Shown: positions 9,272 through 18,571, counted from the first letter of the stretch. The stretch: DNA of 64,000 bases from Holophagaceae bacterium (GCA_016722505.1 JADKJH010000001.1:434001-498000); one strand, 5' to 3'. Translations and numbers: made by a program. The notes: generated by a model not told the origin, from the sequence alone.

Positions 9272-10285
9272 TCACACGCCTCCGGCAAGCTTCCCGGCCA
9301 TTAATTCCGCCTGGCTGATGACGCCCCGATCCAGAACCAGGCTCGTCACCAATTCCACCGGCGTCACATCGAAAGAAGGATTGAAAACATCCGTCCCTTC
9401 CGGCGCCCATTGCAGCTCCTGGAAACCCAGCACTTCTGGGGCGCCGCGCTCTTCGATGGGGATGTCGCTGCCGCGCGCGCAATGGGTGTCCACGGTGGAG
9501 TAAGGCGCCACAGGGTGGAAGGGAACACTATGGAAATGGGCCTGGACGGCAAGCCCATAGGTGCCCACCTTGTTGGCGAAATCGCCATTCATGGCGATGC
9601 GGTCGGCCCCTACGAGAACTCTTGACACACGGCCTTCACGCATCAGGATGGCCGCCATGCTGTCAGTGATGAGCGTGTGGGGGATATCCATTTTTTCCAG
9701 TTCCCAAGTCGTGAGCCGCGCCCCTTGGAGCAAGGGACGAGTTTCGTCCACGTAGACATGGATGCGCTTGTTCTGCAGGTGGGCCTTGTGGATCACGCCA
9801 AGCGCCGTTCCCACACCCACGGTGGCAAGGCCACCGGTATTGCAGTGCGTGAGAAGAGACTCGCCGCGCATGATGAGCCCCGCGCCGTGCTCGGCCATGT
9901 GCTCGCAAAGCAGCACATCCTCCAGGAAAATGTGTTCAGCTTCCAGGACCAGATCATCCTTAGAGCCGCCGCGCTCCAACACGTGCCGCAAACGGTCCAG
10001 GGCCCACATCAGATTCACAGCCGTAGGCCTCGCCCGGCGCAGCCACAGCGCATCGCTCTCGAGTTGCGCATGGGAGGCGCCAGACTCAGCGATGCAGGCC
10101 AGACAGAGCGCCGCCGCGACGCCCAGCAAGGGCGCGCCACGCACTTTAAGTTTCTGGATGGCCTCGATCATGGCCCTGGGATCGGTGACATCCACCCACA
10201 CTTCAGCCCCAGGCAAGAGGGTCTGATCCAGGATTGAAAGCCGCTTGCCATCAAAACGCAGAGCGAGGGATTGGAGGGCTCTCAT
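9272..10285 (-). CDS. mtnA: S-methyl-5-thioribose-1-phosphate isomerase
   Basis: 337 residues, the normal family length. MtnA converts 5-methylthioribose 1-phosphate to the ribulose form in methionine salvage. The eIF2B-like fold signature is present: KVRGAPLLGVAAA near the N-terminus, the catalytic Cys in THCNTGGLAT, and the catalytic Asp in VGADRIAMNGDFANK, followed by YSTVDTHCARGSDIPIEER. Its start overlaps the stop of the class II aldolase gene by four bases, so the two are cotranslated. Together they suggest salvage of methylthioribose, or of 5'-deoxyribose compounds, although no kinase or phosphorylase (MtnK/MtnP) is nearby. Confidence 0.94.
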   Translation of the reverse strand: MRALQSLALRFDGKRLSILDQTLLPGAEVWVDVTDPRAMIEAIQKLKVRGAPLLGVAAALCLACIAESGASHAQLESDALWLRRARPTAVNLMWALDRLRHVLERGGSKDDLVLEAEHIFLEDVLLCEHMAEHGAGLIMRGESLLTHCNTGGLATVGVGTALGVIHKAHLQNKRIHVYVDETRPLLQGARLTTWELEKMDIPHTLITDSMAAILMREGRVSRVLVGADRIAMNGDFANKVGTYGLAVQAHFHSVPFHPVAPYSTVDTHCARGSDIPIEERGAPEVLGFQELQWAPEGTDVFNPSFDVTPVELVTSLVLDRGVISQAELMAGKLAGGV

Positions 10286-10932
10286 AAAATCCTCGGACCA
10301 GACTTGATCCGCAGTTCGCGCAATGCGGCCACCTCATCGCTGGGCATCGGGTGCAGCCCGCCAAGTTCAACCGCGGATTTCAGGATCTGGCACACGTGCT
10401 CCAACCTCTCGATGCCGTTGTAGGCATCCTCGATTGTCTCACCCCAGCACAGCGCTCCATGGCGCGCCAGAATCATCAAGCGATGCTTCGGGAGGAACCT
10501 TGCCAATGCCTCTCCCATGGCCGCGGTGCCTGGTCTTGCATAAGGAACGATGGGAATGCGGCCCGCTGCGAGAATGACCTCGGGCAGAGCTTCATCTGGT
10601 AAAAATTCTAGGTCCGGCCGCGCCAGGCTCCACGCGATGGCCGTGGGGGGATGCGCATGGACCACGCAGCTTGCTTCCGGGCAGGCACGGTACACGGCCT
10701 GGTGCATAAGTCGCTCGCTGCTGGGTTTGCCTTTGATCACCGTTCCGTTCAACTGCATGCAAGCAATATCCTCGACGCGCAGTTTCACCTTGTTGATGCC
10801 GGCCGGTGTGATGGCGATGCGATTGAAGGGGAGGCGGTAGGAGATGTTGCCATCCGCCGCCGCCAACAGGTTGCGTTCATGCAGGCGACGGCAAGTCTCC
10901 ACAATGGCTTTCAGGATTCCGGGTTCATCCAT
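10282..10932 (-). CDS. Class II aldolase/adducin family enzyme (MtnB-like dehydratase or deoxysugar-phosphate aldolase)
   Basis: 216 residues. Family marks are AADGNISYRL, ITPAGINK, SSERLMHQAVYRACP with the acid/base Glu position, and the metal-binding HAHPP followed by a distal His in LARHGALCWG. It forms a translation-coupled pair with mtnA. Two functions fit that context: methylthioribulose-1-phosphate dehydratase (MtnB) of the methionine salvage pathway, or the aldolase of the DHAP shunt that splits methylthioribulose or 5-deoxyribulose 1-phosphate. No MtnC, MtnD or MtnK gene is visible, which slightly favours the shunt. Sequence alone does not decide. Confidence 0.8.
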   Translation of the reverse strand: MDEPGILKAIVETCRRLHERNLLAAADGNISYRLPFNRIAITPAGINKVKLRVEDIACMQLNGTVIKGKPSSERLMHQAVYRACPEASCVVHAHPPTAIAWSLARPDLEFLPDEALPEVILAAGRIPIVPYARPGTAAMGEALARFLPKHRLMILARHGALCWGETIEDAYNGIERLEHVCQILKSAVELGGLHPMPSDEVAALRELRIKSGPRIL

Positions 10933-10936
10933 CCCA

Positions 10937-11539
10937 TCAGGATGACGGATTCAGGGCCGACTTGGGAGGCCGCTTCAAAAGCAGGGCCAGTAGGGCATCT
11001 CCAATGAGCAAGATGCCGAACATCCCGAGGCAGAAAACGAGCCGGTAGCTCCAGTTGCCAGGGAATTGCGCTTTTAAAAACCAGAGCCGGTCATGGGCCA
11101 AGTTGATGTTGAGGGTCGCCGGAGTCAGATAGTGGCTGATGGGAACCAGGACGATGAAGAGCACCAGCGCCAAGAAGGGCGCGCTGCGGGGCAATCCCGT
11201 GCGGCGCAGGTAGAAAAAGGCGGCCAGGGGCGGAAGGCTGTGGACCACCACCGAAGTCCAGCCCGTATGGCCGCTTCGGATCACTTCCACCAAGTAGGCT
11301 GGGTCGCCGATGCACACATGCCACAAAAAGCCCACTGCCACGGCCCTGGGAGATTGGAACCAGAGCCCTGCGATGATGCAGAAACTTGCCACGTTGCAAC
11401 CCCAGAGCAGCTCGGGCAATGTGCCGAGCCGCCACTTGATGTAGGTGTGGGCCACCATCGCGAGGAGCACCGCCACTGCATAGACGCGGCTATGACGAAG
11501 GTGCAGCGCCTCGTCTGGATTCAGAGCAGAAAGGTTCAT
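10937..11539 (-). CDS. Polytopic membrane protein of unknown function
   Basis: 200 residues with about five or six hydrophobic helices, for example around 18-34, 45-62, 66-84, 95-112, 120-137 and 168-188. I do not recognise the family. Conserved-looking polar positions inside or near helices include His31, His74 and the loop FPGNWSYR. It lies five bases upstream of the aldolase gene and 30 bases downstream of rsmI, so it belongs to the rsmI-mtnA operon. No signal for a transporter or enzyme family is visible. Confidence 0.7.
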   Translation of the reverse strand: MNLSALNPDEALHLRHSRVYAVAVLLAMVAHTYIKWRLGTLPELLWGCNVASFCIIAGLWFQSPRAVAVGFLWHVCIGDPAYLVEVIRSGHTGWTSVVVHSLPPLAAFFYLRRTGLPRSAPFLALVLFIVLVPISHYLTPATLNINLAHDRLWFLKAQFPGNWSYRLVFCLGMFGILLIGDALLALLLKRPPKSALNPSS

Positions 11540-11569
11540 CTCTTGACTTTCAACTTTTCAACTCTCAAC

Positions 11570-12421
11570 TCACAACTCCACCGCCAGCTTGTACAGGTCC
11601 GACGCGCTGACCTTCAGGTGCCGCGCCAAGGGTTTCACCGCTTCGCGCAGGGTCATGCCGCCTTCCCGGGCGGCGTCGAGGTAGCGCACGGCCCATTCGG
11701 GCAATTCAGTGCCATCAAATTCGCTCTGAATTTCCGTCACAGTACGTTTGGCATCGGCACCCGCTAGAACCAGCACCATCTCTCCGCGGCTTTCATTGCC
11801 CAGTTGCTCGATCACCTGCGCGGGAGTGCCGCGGTACCAGCTCTCGTGCAGTTTCGTCAGCTCCCGGCCCAGGGCGATCTCCCGCTCTGGAAGCAACTCC
11901 ACCAATTCTGAAAGGGTTTCGTGGATGCGATGGGGCGTCTCGAAAACAACAACGGTTTCCTCTTGGCTTCCGAGTTTCAGCAGCATCGTCTTGCGCGGTT
12001 CGCTGCGGCTGGGCAGATAGCCCCAGAAACTGAAAGCGTGGCTGGGCAGACCGCTGGCCACCACCGCCAGCGTCACCGCTGAAGCCCCAGGCAGCACCGT
12101 CACCTTGATGCCTTTTTCTCTGGCGATCCGGGCGATCTCGAAGCCCGGATCGTTGATGCCAGGCATCCCGGCGTCCGAACAATAGGCCACGGTCTGGCCG
12201 TTGATCAGCGCAGACGTCACTCGATCAAAGGCCTCCTGGGATGCGTGGTCATCGAAGCGCTGCAAGGGTTTGTCGATGCCGAGATGGGCCAGCAGCCCCC
12301 CCGTGCGGCGCGTGTCTTCGCAGGCCACGAGATCGCACCCCTCCAGCACCTGCACCGCACGATGCGTGAGATCACCAAGATTGCCCAAGGGCGTGGGGAT
12401 GAGGATGAGGTGGCCGGGCAT
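11570..12421 (-). CDS. rsmI: 16S rRNA 2'-O-ribose C1402 methyltransferase RsmI
   Basis: 283 residues, typical length. RsmI methylates the 2'-hydroxyl of C1402 in the ribosomal decoding centre, using S-adenosylmethionine. The family signature is clear: LILIPTPLGNLGDLTHRAVQVL, DLVACEDTRRTGGLL, YCSDAGMPGINDPGFEI, VLPGASAVTLAVVASGLP and FSFWGYLPSR, then ETPHRIHETL and GRELTKLHE. It is the first gene of a minus-strand operon that continues with a membrane protein, the class II aldolase and mtnA. The region upstream (12422-12518) is AT-richer and presumably carries divergent promoters for this operon and the secreted protein gene. Confidence 0.95.
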   Translation of the reverse strand: MPGHLILIPTPLGNLGDLTHRAVQVLEGCDLVACEDTRRTGGLLAHLGIDKPLQRFDDHASQEAFDRVTSALINGQTVAYCSDAGMPGINDPGFEIARIAREKGIKVTVLPGASAVTLAVVASGLPSHAFSFWGYLPSRSEPRKTMLLKLGSQEETVVVFETPHRIHETLSELVELLPEREIALGRELTKLHESWYRGTPAQVIEQLGNESRGEMVLVLAGADAKRTVTEIQSEFDGTELPEWAVRYLDAAREGGMTLREAVKPLARHLKVSASDLYKLAVEL

Positions 12422-12518
12422 GAAGAAGAGTGTCCCATTCCAGGCCCATTTCGCATGATTGGAGTTTTGGCTTTCAAATGAAATCCCATATTTTGAAAGT
12501 CCTGGTATTTTCTGATTA

Positions 12519-13739
12519 ATGCACCTGCGTCATTCACCCCATCTCATGTATTTACTGTTGGTTTTCTTCGGCCAAGGTCTTGTGGCCCAACCATCGGTAA
12601 TGACGGGTATTTCCAATCAGCCCGTAATCTTTTGGGATGGTGCTTCATTAGTGGAATCCAGCTTTCTTAGCCCCCGGATTCGGTGCGGAGATCCCGGGAC
12701 GGGAACATTCCAAGATATTGAGGCGCCCACCCGTAATGACACTGCGGCACGCACAGGGGCCCTTGGAATCGGTATTTGGAACGGGGTGGTTTCAGTCCTT
12801 CAGTTGAAGGCCGGACATATTATCTTTTCGCGACGATCCACCGAGGGTGTTTGGCAGGATTTCCCCACGTCCCTTGATGGACCCCATGACATTCAGGGAG
12901 TTCCATTTACGCTCAACGAAACGGAGCGTTCGGATCGATTTTTCGCCATGAATGTCGATCTCGGATTTGCGAAGGGGAACGAGGCGTCCATATGTTCCTG
13001 GTGGCGCCAACGCAACGATGGCACCCTGGAACCAGAATCCGTCATTCCGATCGAACTTGACTACCCCGTTTTTTTCGCCGTGGGCGGGGTCCAAAGTTCT
13101 ATCACCACTCAACTATCTGGCCGTTACCACGGATTGGCTCCCTTCCTTGAATATCCGATCCGGGTGCCGGGGGCCTTCCTTGTCGTATCTTGGAATGCGG
13201 GGGTTCTTTGGGTCATAAAAGATGGCTATCCCTTTCCTAGCCGCACCATCAGATTGATTTCCCTCGACGATGACCACCTTGCGGGGAAGATCCAGCATCC
13301 GCCTGTCCTGCTTGGAATCCAGCCCATGTTGAATGGCCACGTGCTCATCGCCATGCGCTCGGAAAAGGCTGTCCTTGATCCCCCCAAGGAGAGCCTAAAA
13401 GAGCCCAAAGAGAAGGCGGGTACTCCAGCAACGGAGGGCAATGCTCCCACCACCCCTGTGATGGCCCACCCAGAGATTTTATGGAAAGACCTGGACCCCC
13501 TGGAAGGAACCCTGACCGAAGCGGACTCCCTCTTTCTAGGAGATGCGCCTCGGACCCTCACCTCAGAGGCGGATGCTCGGCAGTTCTCCTTCAGGTTCGA
13601 TCTCAATGGTCATCTCCTCTTCGCAAAGAAGGGAGCCATCGGAACCAGCAAAGGCGCTCCCGAAACCCCTGCTGTGGATCCCAACAGCCCTGAAGTTCAA
13701 CCCTCGAAGGCTCCTTCATCTAAAAAACCTTTGAACTAG
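12519..13739 (+). CDS. Predicted secreted protein of unknown function
   Basis: 406 residues. A hydrophobic segment (MYLLLVFFGQGLVAQ, about residues 10-24) with an Ala-X-Ala-like end suggests a signal peptide, so the mature protein probably starts near QPSVMTG. The body contains many beta-strand-like stretches and no motif I recognise. The last 130 residues are Pro/Glu/Lys/Ser-rich and look disordered. Base composition in the first half is visibly more AT-rich than the neighbours, which may reflect transfer. Its stop shares the four bases CTAG (13736-13739) with the stop of the convergent DUF218 gene. Function unknown. Confidence 0.7.
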   Translation: MHLRHSPHLMYLLLVFFGQGLVAQPSVMTGISNQPVIFWDGASLVESSFLSPRIRCGDPGTGTFQDIEAPTRNDTAARTGALGIGIWNGVVSVLQLKAGHIIFSRRSTEGVWQDFPTSLDGPHDIQGVPFTLNETERSDRFFAMNVDLGFAKGNEASICSWWRQRNDGTLEPESVIPIELDYPVFFAVGGVQSSITTQLSGRYHGLAPFLEYPIRVPGAFLVVSWNAGVLWVIKDGYPFPSRTIRLISLDDDHLAGKIQHPPVLLGIQPMLNGHVLIAMRSEKAVLDPPKESLKEPKEKAGTPATEGNAPTTPVMAHPEILWKDLDPLEGTLTEADSLFLGDAPRTLTSEADARQFSFRFDLNGHLLFAKKGAIGTSKGAPETPAVDPNSPEVQPSKAPSSKKPLN

Positions 13740-14449
13740 GTCAACCGCTTCAGCTGGGCCTCAGACTTTATGATTCGGCTATACGCCACGCCGGTGTGGT
13801 ACCAGTGCAGCAGGAAAGCTTCGTAGCAGGCGCGGGCCCACCATCCTGCGCTGCCGCGCAAGGGTGGGCAGGCGGTGGCGGGCGAGCAGCGCGGGGCCAG
13901 GCCCAGCCCGCGCGCAAGGGCCCCGGCCCGGGCCAGATGCAGTGGATCGGAAACCAGGATCAAGGTGCTCAAGTTTTCTTCACGAAGGGTCTCGCGCAGG
14001 TTGAAAAGGTTCTCCAGCGTGTGCTGGCTGCGATCCTCCAGCAGGATGTTGTCGGGGTGGATGCCCTGTCCGACCAAGCGCTCCCTGCCGACCTCTGCCT
14101 CGCTGATGCTCGCCTTTCCGGTAAGCCCCCCAGCGATCACGATCCGTGGGGCCATGCCATCGCGCAGGAGTCCCGCAGCATGATCCAGCCGGGCCTCAAA
14201 GACCTTTGTGGGTCGGTCGTTCTGCAATCGCCGCCCCAGGACCAGGATCACATCCGATGGTGGAAATTCAGTGCCGTCCGCGGCCTTGAGCACTTGGCGG
14301 AGCCGCCACAACACGGGTACGCCCAGTAGCAGGCCCCCACCCAACAACGCCAGCCCGAAGGAGATGAGGCCTCCGGGTCCGAGCATCTGCCAGAAAGTGG
14401 CGCGAGGGGGCGCGGCATAAATCGGCACCGGTCCCTCATCCATCATCAA
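13736..14449 (-). CDS. DUF218/YdcF-ElyC-SanA family membrane-anchored protein
   Basis: 237 residues. One or two N-terminal hydrophobic helices (about 15-48, FGLALLGGGLLLGVPVLW) are followed by the DUF218 fold: DVILVLGRRLQNDRPTKVFEARLDHA, IVIAGGLTG, EAEVGRERLVGQGI and the ILLEDRSQHTLENL motif. ElyC and SanA act in envelope and peptidoglycan integrity in enterobacteria; the exact reaction is unsettled even there. The gene stands alone, convergent with the secreted orphan and 43 bp downstream of typA. Confidence 0.85.
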   Translation of the reverse strand: MMMDEGPVPIYAAPPRATFWQMLGPGGLISFGLALLGGGLLLGVPVLWRLRQVLKAADGTEFPPSDVILVLGRRLQNDRPTKVFEARLDHAAGLLRDGMAPRIVIAGGLTGKASISEAEVGRERLVGQGIHPDNILLEDRSQHTLENLFNLRETLREENLSTLILVSDPLHLARAGALARGLGLAPRCSPATACPPLRGSAGWWARACYEAFLLHWYHTGVAYSRIIKSEAQLKRLT

Positions 14450-14492
14450 TCCCTCCGTGCGGTAGCAACCGTTTGTTGTACCACCCGGTGAT

Positions 14493-16317
14493 TTAAACCT
14501 GTGCGCGCTTCTCGGCCTTTTTACGGTCGGCTTCGTCCAGGATGCGTTTGCGCATGCGGATGAAGTTCGGAGTGACTTCCACCAGTTCGTCGTTCTGGAT
14601 GTACTCCAGCGCCTGCTCCAGGGTGTATTCCTTAGGCGGAGTCAGGCGGGTGGCTTCGTCAGCGCCCGAGGAGCGCATGTTCGAGAGCTTCTTGCCCTTG
14701 GCCACGTTCACCACGAGATCGTTCTCGCGGGAATTCTCACCGATGATCATGCCCTCGTAGCATTTGGTGCCCGGATGCAGGAAGATGACGCCTCGATCCT
14801 CCAGATTCATCAGCGCGAAGCCGACGGTCTCGCACGTTTCCATGCTGATGAGCACGCCGTTCTTGCGGCCGGGCAACTCGCCCTTGTAGGGGCCGTAGTG
14901 GCTGAAAATGCTGTTGATGATGCCTTCGCCGCGGGTGTCCGTCATGAACTCCGAGCGGTAGCCGATGAGGCCGCGGGAGGGGATCTTGAAGTGCAGGCGC
15001 ACACGGCCCAGCTCCTGGCCCATGTCCTGCATTTCGGCCTTGCGCTGGCCGAGCTTTTCCATGACCACGCCCATGTAGGCTTCGGGCACGTCAACCGTCA
15101 AATCTTCGTAGGGTTCCAACTTTTCACCCTGTTCGTTGGTGTGCAGGATGACTTCTGGACGGCTCACGCAAAGCTCGAAGCCCTCGCGCCGCATGGATTC
15201 AATGAGCACGCTCAAGTGCAGTTCACCCCGTCCGCTGACCTTGAAGGAATCGGGCGTCTCGGTGTCCTCGACCCGGAGCGCCACGTTGTGCTGAAGCTCC
15301 TTCGTGAGCCGCTCGCGGATGCGGCGGGACTGCACGTGCTTCCCATCCTGCCCGGCAAATGGGCCGTTGTTCACCATGAACATCATGGAAATGGTGGGTT
15401 CGTCAATATCCACGTATTCGAGCGCCATGGGGGACTCTGCCGAGGCGATGGTCTCGCCGACACGGATGTCGGGAATGCCCGCGATGGCCACGATTTCCCC
15501 GGTTCCCGCTTCGGTCTGGGGCACGCGGGTCAGGCCCTCGAAGCCATAAAGCTGGGTGATCTTGTGGTTCTGGACGGAACCGTCGCGTTTTACCAATGCG
15601 ACATTCTCACCAACCTTGATGCGCCCGTTGAAGATTCGTCCGATTCCGATCTGGCCCACGAAATCGTTGTAGTCCATCAAGGTGACAAGCATCTGAAGCG
15701 GGGCTTCGGGATCGCCGCTGGGAGGAGGGCAGTATTTGGCGATGGTGTCGAAGAGAGGGTCCAACGTCTCGCTGTTGTCGTTCACGTCCATCATCGCGTA
15801 GCCCAGCTTGGCGCTTGCGAAGACCGTGGGGAAATCCAGCTGCGCGTCTGTGGCCGCCGAGCTCCATGAACAATTCGAAGACGGCGTCCTGGGCGAAATG
15901 GGGCCGCGCGCCGGGGCGATCCACTTTGTTGATGACCACGATGGGCTTCAAGCCCTGGGCCAGGGCCTTTCGGGTCACGAACTTGGTCTGGGGCATGGGG
16001 CCATCGAAGGCATCCACTACCAGCAGCACCGAATCCACCATGGACAGCACGCGCTCCACTTCCCCACCGAAATCAGCGTGGCCCGGAGTATCCACGATGT
16101 TGAAGCGATGGCCCGCCCAATGGATGGACGTGGTCTTGGCCAGGATGGTGATGCCGCGCTCGCGCTCCTGATCGTTGCTGTCCATGGCCCGTTCCTGGAC
16201 TTTCTGGTTGTCCCGGAACATGTGGGCGCCCTTGAACATGGCGTCCACCAAGGTGGTCTTCCCATGGTCAACGTGGGCGATGATGGCAATATTACGGATT
16301 TTTTCAAGAGGAGTCAT
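14493..16317 (-). pseudogene. typA: Ribosome-associated GTPase TypA/BipA, single-base frameshift
   Basis: Two overlapping frames make one BipA. The N-terminal part, starting MTPLEKIRN at 16317, has G1 HVDHGKTT, switch RERGITI, G3 [15 protein letters not shown] and G4 [10 protein letters not shown]. After ELFMELG, near 15860-15866, the frame must lose one base (ctcggcggcc read as ctcggggcc or equivalent) to continue [26 protein letters not shown]. It then runs through the EF-Tu domain 2, EF-G-like and BipA-specific C-terminal parts to 14493. With the correction it encodes 607 residues, the normal length. As written the protein would terminate in the G domain. TypA is widely conserved and supports ribosome assembly under stress, so a sequence error is as likely as a true mutation. 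Confidence 0.88.
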
Positions 16318-16858
16318 GGGCATCCAATGAACGGTGTGCCCATCAAGGGCATGAGGATATGGTGCAAATTCGACCCAGCCCCAAAAGCCGCTGCGAGGAG
16401 GCATCAAGGTGACCGAACCTTCGATTTTACCAGCCTTCACGAGATTCCCTTAGTGAAGATTTCGAACCTAACGCTTAGGCGCCGTTACGAAATGGCCAGT
16501 GCTTTTGTGGCCAGTGCGTTACGGCGCCTTATGCCGGACGGCGCTTCCAGTTACCGGGCCCTGTGCGCCCTCCCGCTCCCTACGTGTGTGGGGCTGGAGG
16601 CCCTAGGCCGAACGGAGGACGGCGCAGGCGCCGTTACATGCGGCTTTGTGCCGTGCGGGGGGGGCGCTCCGGGCCGGGGAGTTGGCCCGGCCGGCGGGGC
16701 GGCGGCCCGAAATGGCCAGTGCTTCTGTGGCCAGACTGCGATGCCCCCCCGATGCCGGCCAAAAATCACGATGACTAGGTAATTTTGTCGCACCGGCCTT
16801 GGGGAGCGGTGGAGTAGGATGGTTCCACTTCACACCCGTGGTTCCTGGGAGACCTCCC
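16318..16858. repeat. Repeat mosaic between typA and pilT
   Basis: This gene-free stretch holds several related palindromic pieces. AGGCGCCGTTACG occurs at 16477-16489 and again, inverted, at 16517-16529, making a large hairpin around two TGGCCA palindromes. A third copy is at 16626-16637. The 27-base unit beginning cgaaatggccagtgctt occurs at 16488-16514 and, with a few changes, at 16708-16734. The middle (16560-16710) is extremely GC-rich. Both the typA and pilT promoters must lie here or at its edges. The short open frames within it look like compositional artefacts. Confidence 0.6.
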
Positions 16859-18109
16859 ATGCAGATTAACGAACTCTTAACCGCCGTTTGCGAGCTTGGC
16901 GCATCCGACCTGCATTTGAAAGTGGGCAACCATCCGGTCGCCCGCATTAAAGGCCGCCTGCAGCCGATGACCCAGTTCAAGCGATTAGTGCAGGAAGACA
17001 CCATCGCCATGGCCTACAGCATCATGGCGAGCGACAAACAGAAGTCGAAATTCAGAGAAAATCTCGACATCGACCTGGCCTATTCCGTGCCCGCCCTGGG
17101 GCGCTTCCGCTGCAATGTCTTCAATCAACGCGGCACGGTGGGATTGGTGCTCCGCGTCATCCCGAGGCGCATCTACTCCATCGAAGACCTGATGCTGCCC
17201 AAAGTCCTGGCCAAGATCTGCGAAGAGCAGCGTGGCATGGTGCTGGTGACAGGAACCACCGGCTCAGGTAAATCCACGACGCTCGCGGCCATGATCGATC
17301 TCATCAATGCCACGCGCATCGAGCATGTGCTCACCATCGAGGATCCCATCGAGTATCTGCACCGGGACAATCAGAGCATCGTCAACCAGCGCGAAGTCGG
17401 GGCCGACTGCACGAGTTTTTCCGCAGCCCTTCGCGCGGCGCTCCGCCAGGATCCGGATGTGATCCTCGTGGGTGAAATGCGCGATCTTGAAACCATCGAG
17501 ACCGCCATGCACGCGGCTGAGACGGGCCATTTGGTTTTCTCGACCCTCCATACCCTGGATGCGACAGAAACCATCAACCGCATCATTTCGGTTTTCCCGC
17601 CGCACCATCAGAAGCAGGTGCGGCTGCAGATGGCGGCGGTACTGAAGGCGGTCATCAGCCAGCGTCTGGTGCCCCGGTCGGATGGGCAAGGCCGTGTTCC
17701 AGCGGTCGAGGTGCTCATCACCACGGAAACCGTCAAAACCTGCATTGAGGATAAGGACAAGACCAAGAACCTGCGCGATGTCATCGCCGCGGGCACCTCG
17801 CAATACGGCATGCAGACCTTTGACCAGAGCCTCTATTTCCTGATGAAGCAGGATCTCATCACCGAAGAGGAGGCCCTGAAGCGCGCCACCAATGTGGGCG
17901 AGTTCAAGCTGAAGCTGGAAGGCGTTTCTTCCGCTGGCGACGCGGCCCGGGCGACCATGGAAAACCAGATGACCATCAGTCAGGGCGCTGGGCGGGAATC
18001 CGGCGGCAAGGCACCGCAGGCAGTTCCAGAATCCCTCTCGCCGCCTAAAACCTCCACCACGCCTTTGCCCGCTCCGCATTCAGACCTAAAGATCGGACTT
18101 GGCCGATAG
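16859..18109 (+). CDS. pilT: Type IV pilus retraction ATPase PilT
   Basis: 416 residues. PilT is the hexameric cytoplasmic motor that depolymerises type IV pili for twitching motility. Motifs seen: N-terminal GASDLHLKVGNHPVARIKG, Walker A VTGTTGSGKSTTLAAMI, Asp box TIEDPIEY, Walker B VILVGEMRDLETIETAM, His box HLVFSTLHTLDA, and VLKAVISQRLVPR. The C-terminal 60 residues (Pro/Ser/Thr-rich) extend past the usual end. The start at 16859 (MQINELLTAV) matches the family; an upstream frame to 16799 is non-homologous. No other pilus gene is adjacent. A PilU-like paralogue is an alternative, but the motifs fit PilT better. Confidence 0.92.
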   Translation: MQINELLTAVCELGASDLHLKVGNHPVARIKGRLQPMTQFKRLVQEDTIAMAYSIMASDKQKSKFRENLDIDLAYSVPALGRFRCNVFNQRGTVGLVLRVIPRRIYSIEDLMLPKVLAKICEEQRGMVLVTGTTGSGKSTTLAAMIDLINATRIEHVLTIEDPIEYLHRDNQSIVNQREVGADCTSFSAALRAALRQDPDVILVGEMRDLETIETAMHAAETGHLVFSTLHTLDATETINRIISVFPPHHQKQVRLQMAAVLKAVISQRLVPRSDGQGRVPAVEVLITTETVKTCIEDKDKTKNLRDVIAAGTSQYGMQTFDQSLYFLMKQDLITEEEALKRATNVGEFKLKLEGVSSAGDAARATMENQMTISQGAGRESGGKAPQAVPESLSPPKTSTTPLPAPHSDLKIGLGR

Positions 18110-18219
18110 AATTTTTTCCACATCAACCGCACTTTTTTTGTTTCTTGATCTAGAGTATTGAATTCCCTTCATTCAGCGCGCGCCCCTGGCCTGACTAAGT
18201 GCTCCGCACCGAGGTTTCC

Positions 18220-18495
18220 ATGATCAAGCTCGACATTGCCAATGCACTCATGCAGGCGTATCCCTGCTCTCGGACCACCGCCCTGCAGGCCGTGGATCTT
18301 TTAACCGAGCGCATGAAGCAGGCCCTGTTGGATGGCGACCGCATCGAAATCCGAGGCTTCGGCGTTTTCGAGCCTCGCCCCCGCAAGCGGGGCATGGGCC
18401 GCAACATCAAGACTGGCGATAGTGTCGCGATTCCTAAAGGCAAGAGCATCCGCTTCAAACCGGGCAAGGACTTGCGGGCCATCGAGGTCGAGTAG
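18220..18495 (+). CDS. HU/IHF family DNA-binding protein
   Basis: 91 residues from the ATG at 18220, which has GAGG five bases upstream; a GTG at 18199 would add seven residues. The sequence follows the HU/IHF fold: [77 protein letters not shown]. The beta-arm [12 protein letters not shown] is IHF-like (IHF has GRNPKTGE), so it probably bends DNA. It follows pilT by about 110 bp, with an AT-rich promoter-like region between. Confidence 0.92.
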   Translation: MIKLDIANALMQAYPCSRTTALQAVDLLTERMKQALLDGDRIEIRGFGVFEPRPRKRGMGRNIKTGDSVAIPKGKSIRFKPGKDLRAIEVE

Positions 18496-18496
18496 C

Positions 18497-18570
18497 AGGT
18501 ACGAGGGGCGCGCTAGAAGATGCGGCCAGTGGCCGCCATCTTATTGAACCTTATAACTCATCCCTCATGA
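18497..18570. repeat. Intergenic palindromic repeat, copy C
   Basis: The core hairpin GCGGCC-AGT-GGCCGC at 18522-18536 is extended by AAGAT on the left and ATCTT on the right, after one unpaired base, giving a long stem. It is flanked by caggtacgagggg and ctcatccctcat, as in copies A and B. It occupies almost the whole gap between the HU gene and the convergent arginase-family gene, so it may double as a bidirectional terminator, though no long U tract follows. Confidence 0.55.
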
Positions 18571-18571
18571 C

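Noticed and set aside
16551..16793. Small open frames in the GC-rich block between typA and pilT
   Set aside because: They are Pro/Arg/Gly-rich artefacts of base composition within a repeat mosaic.
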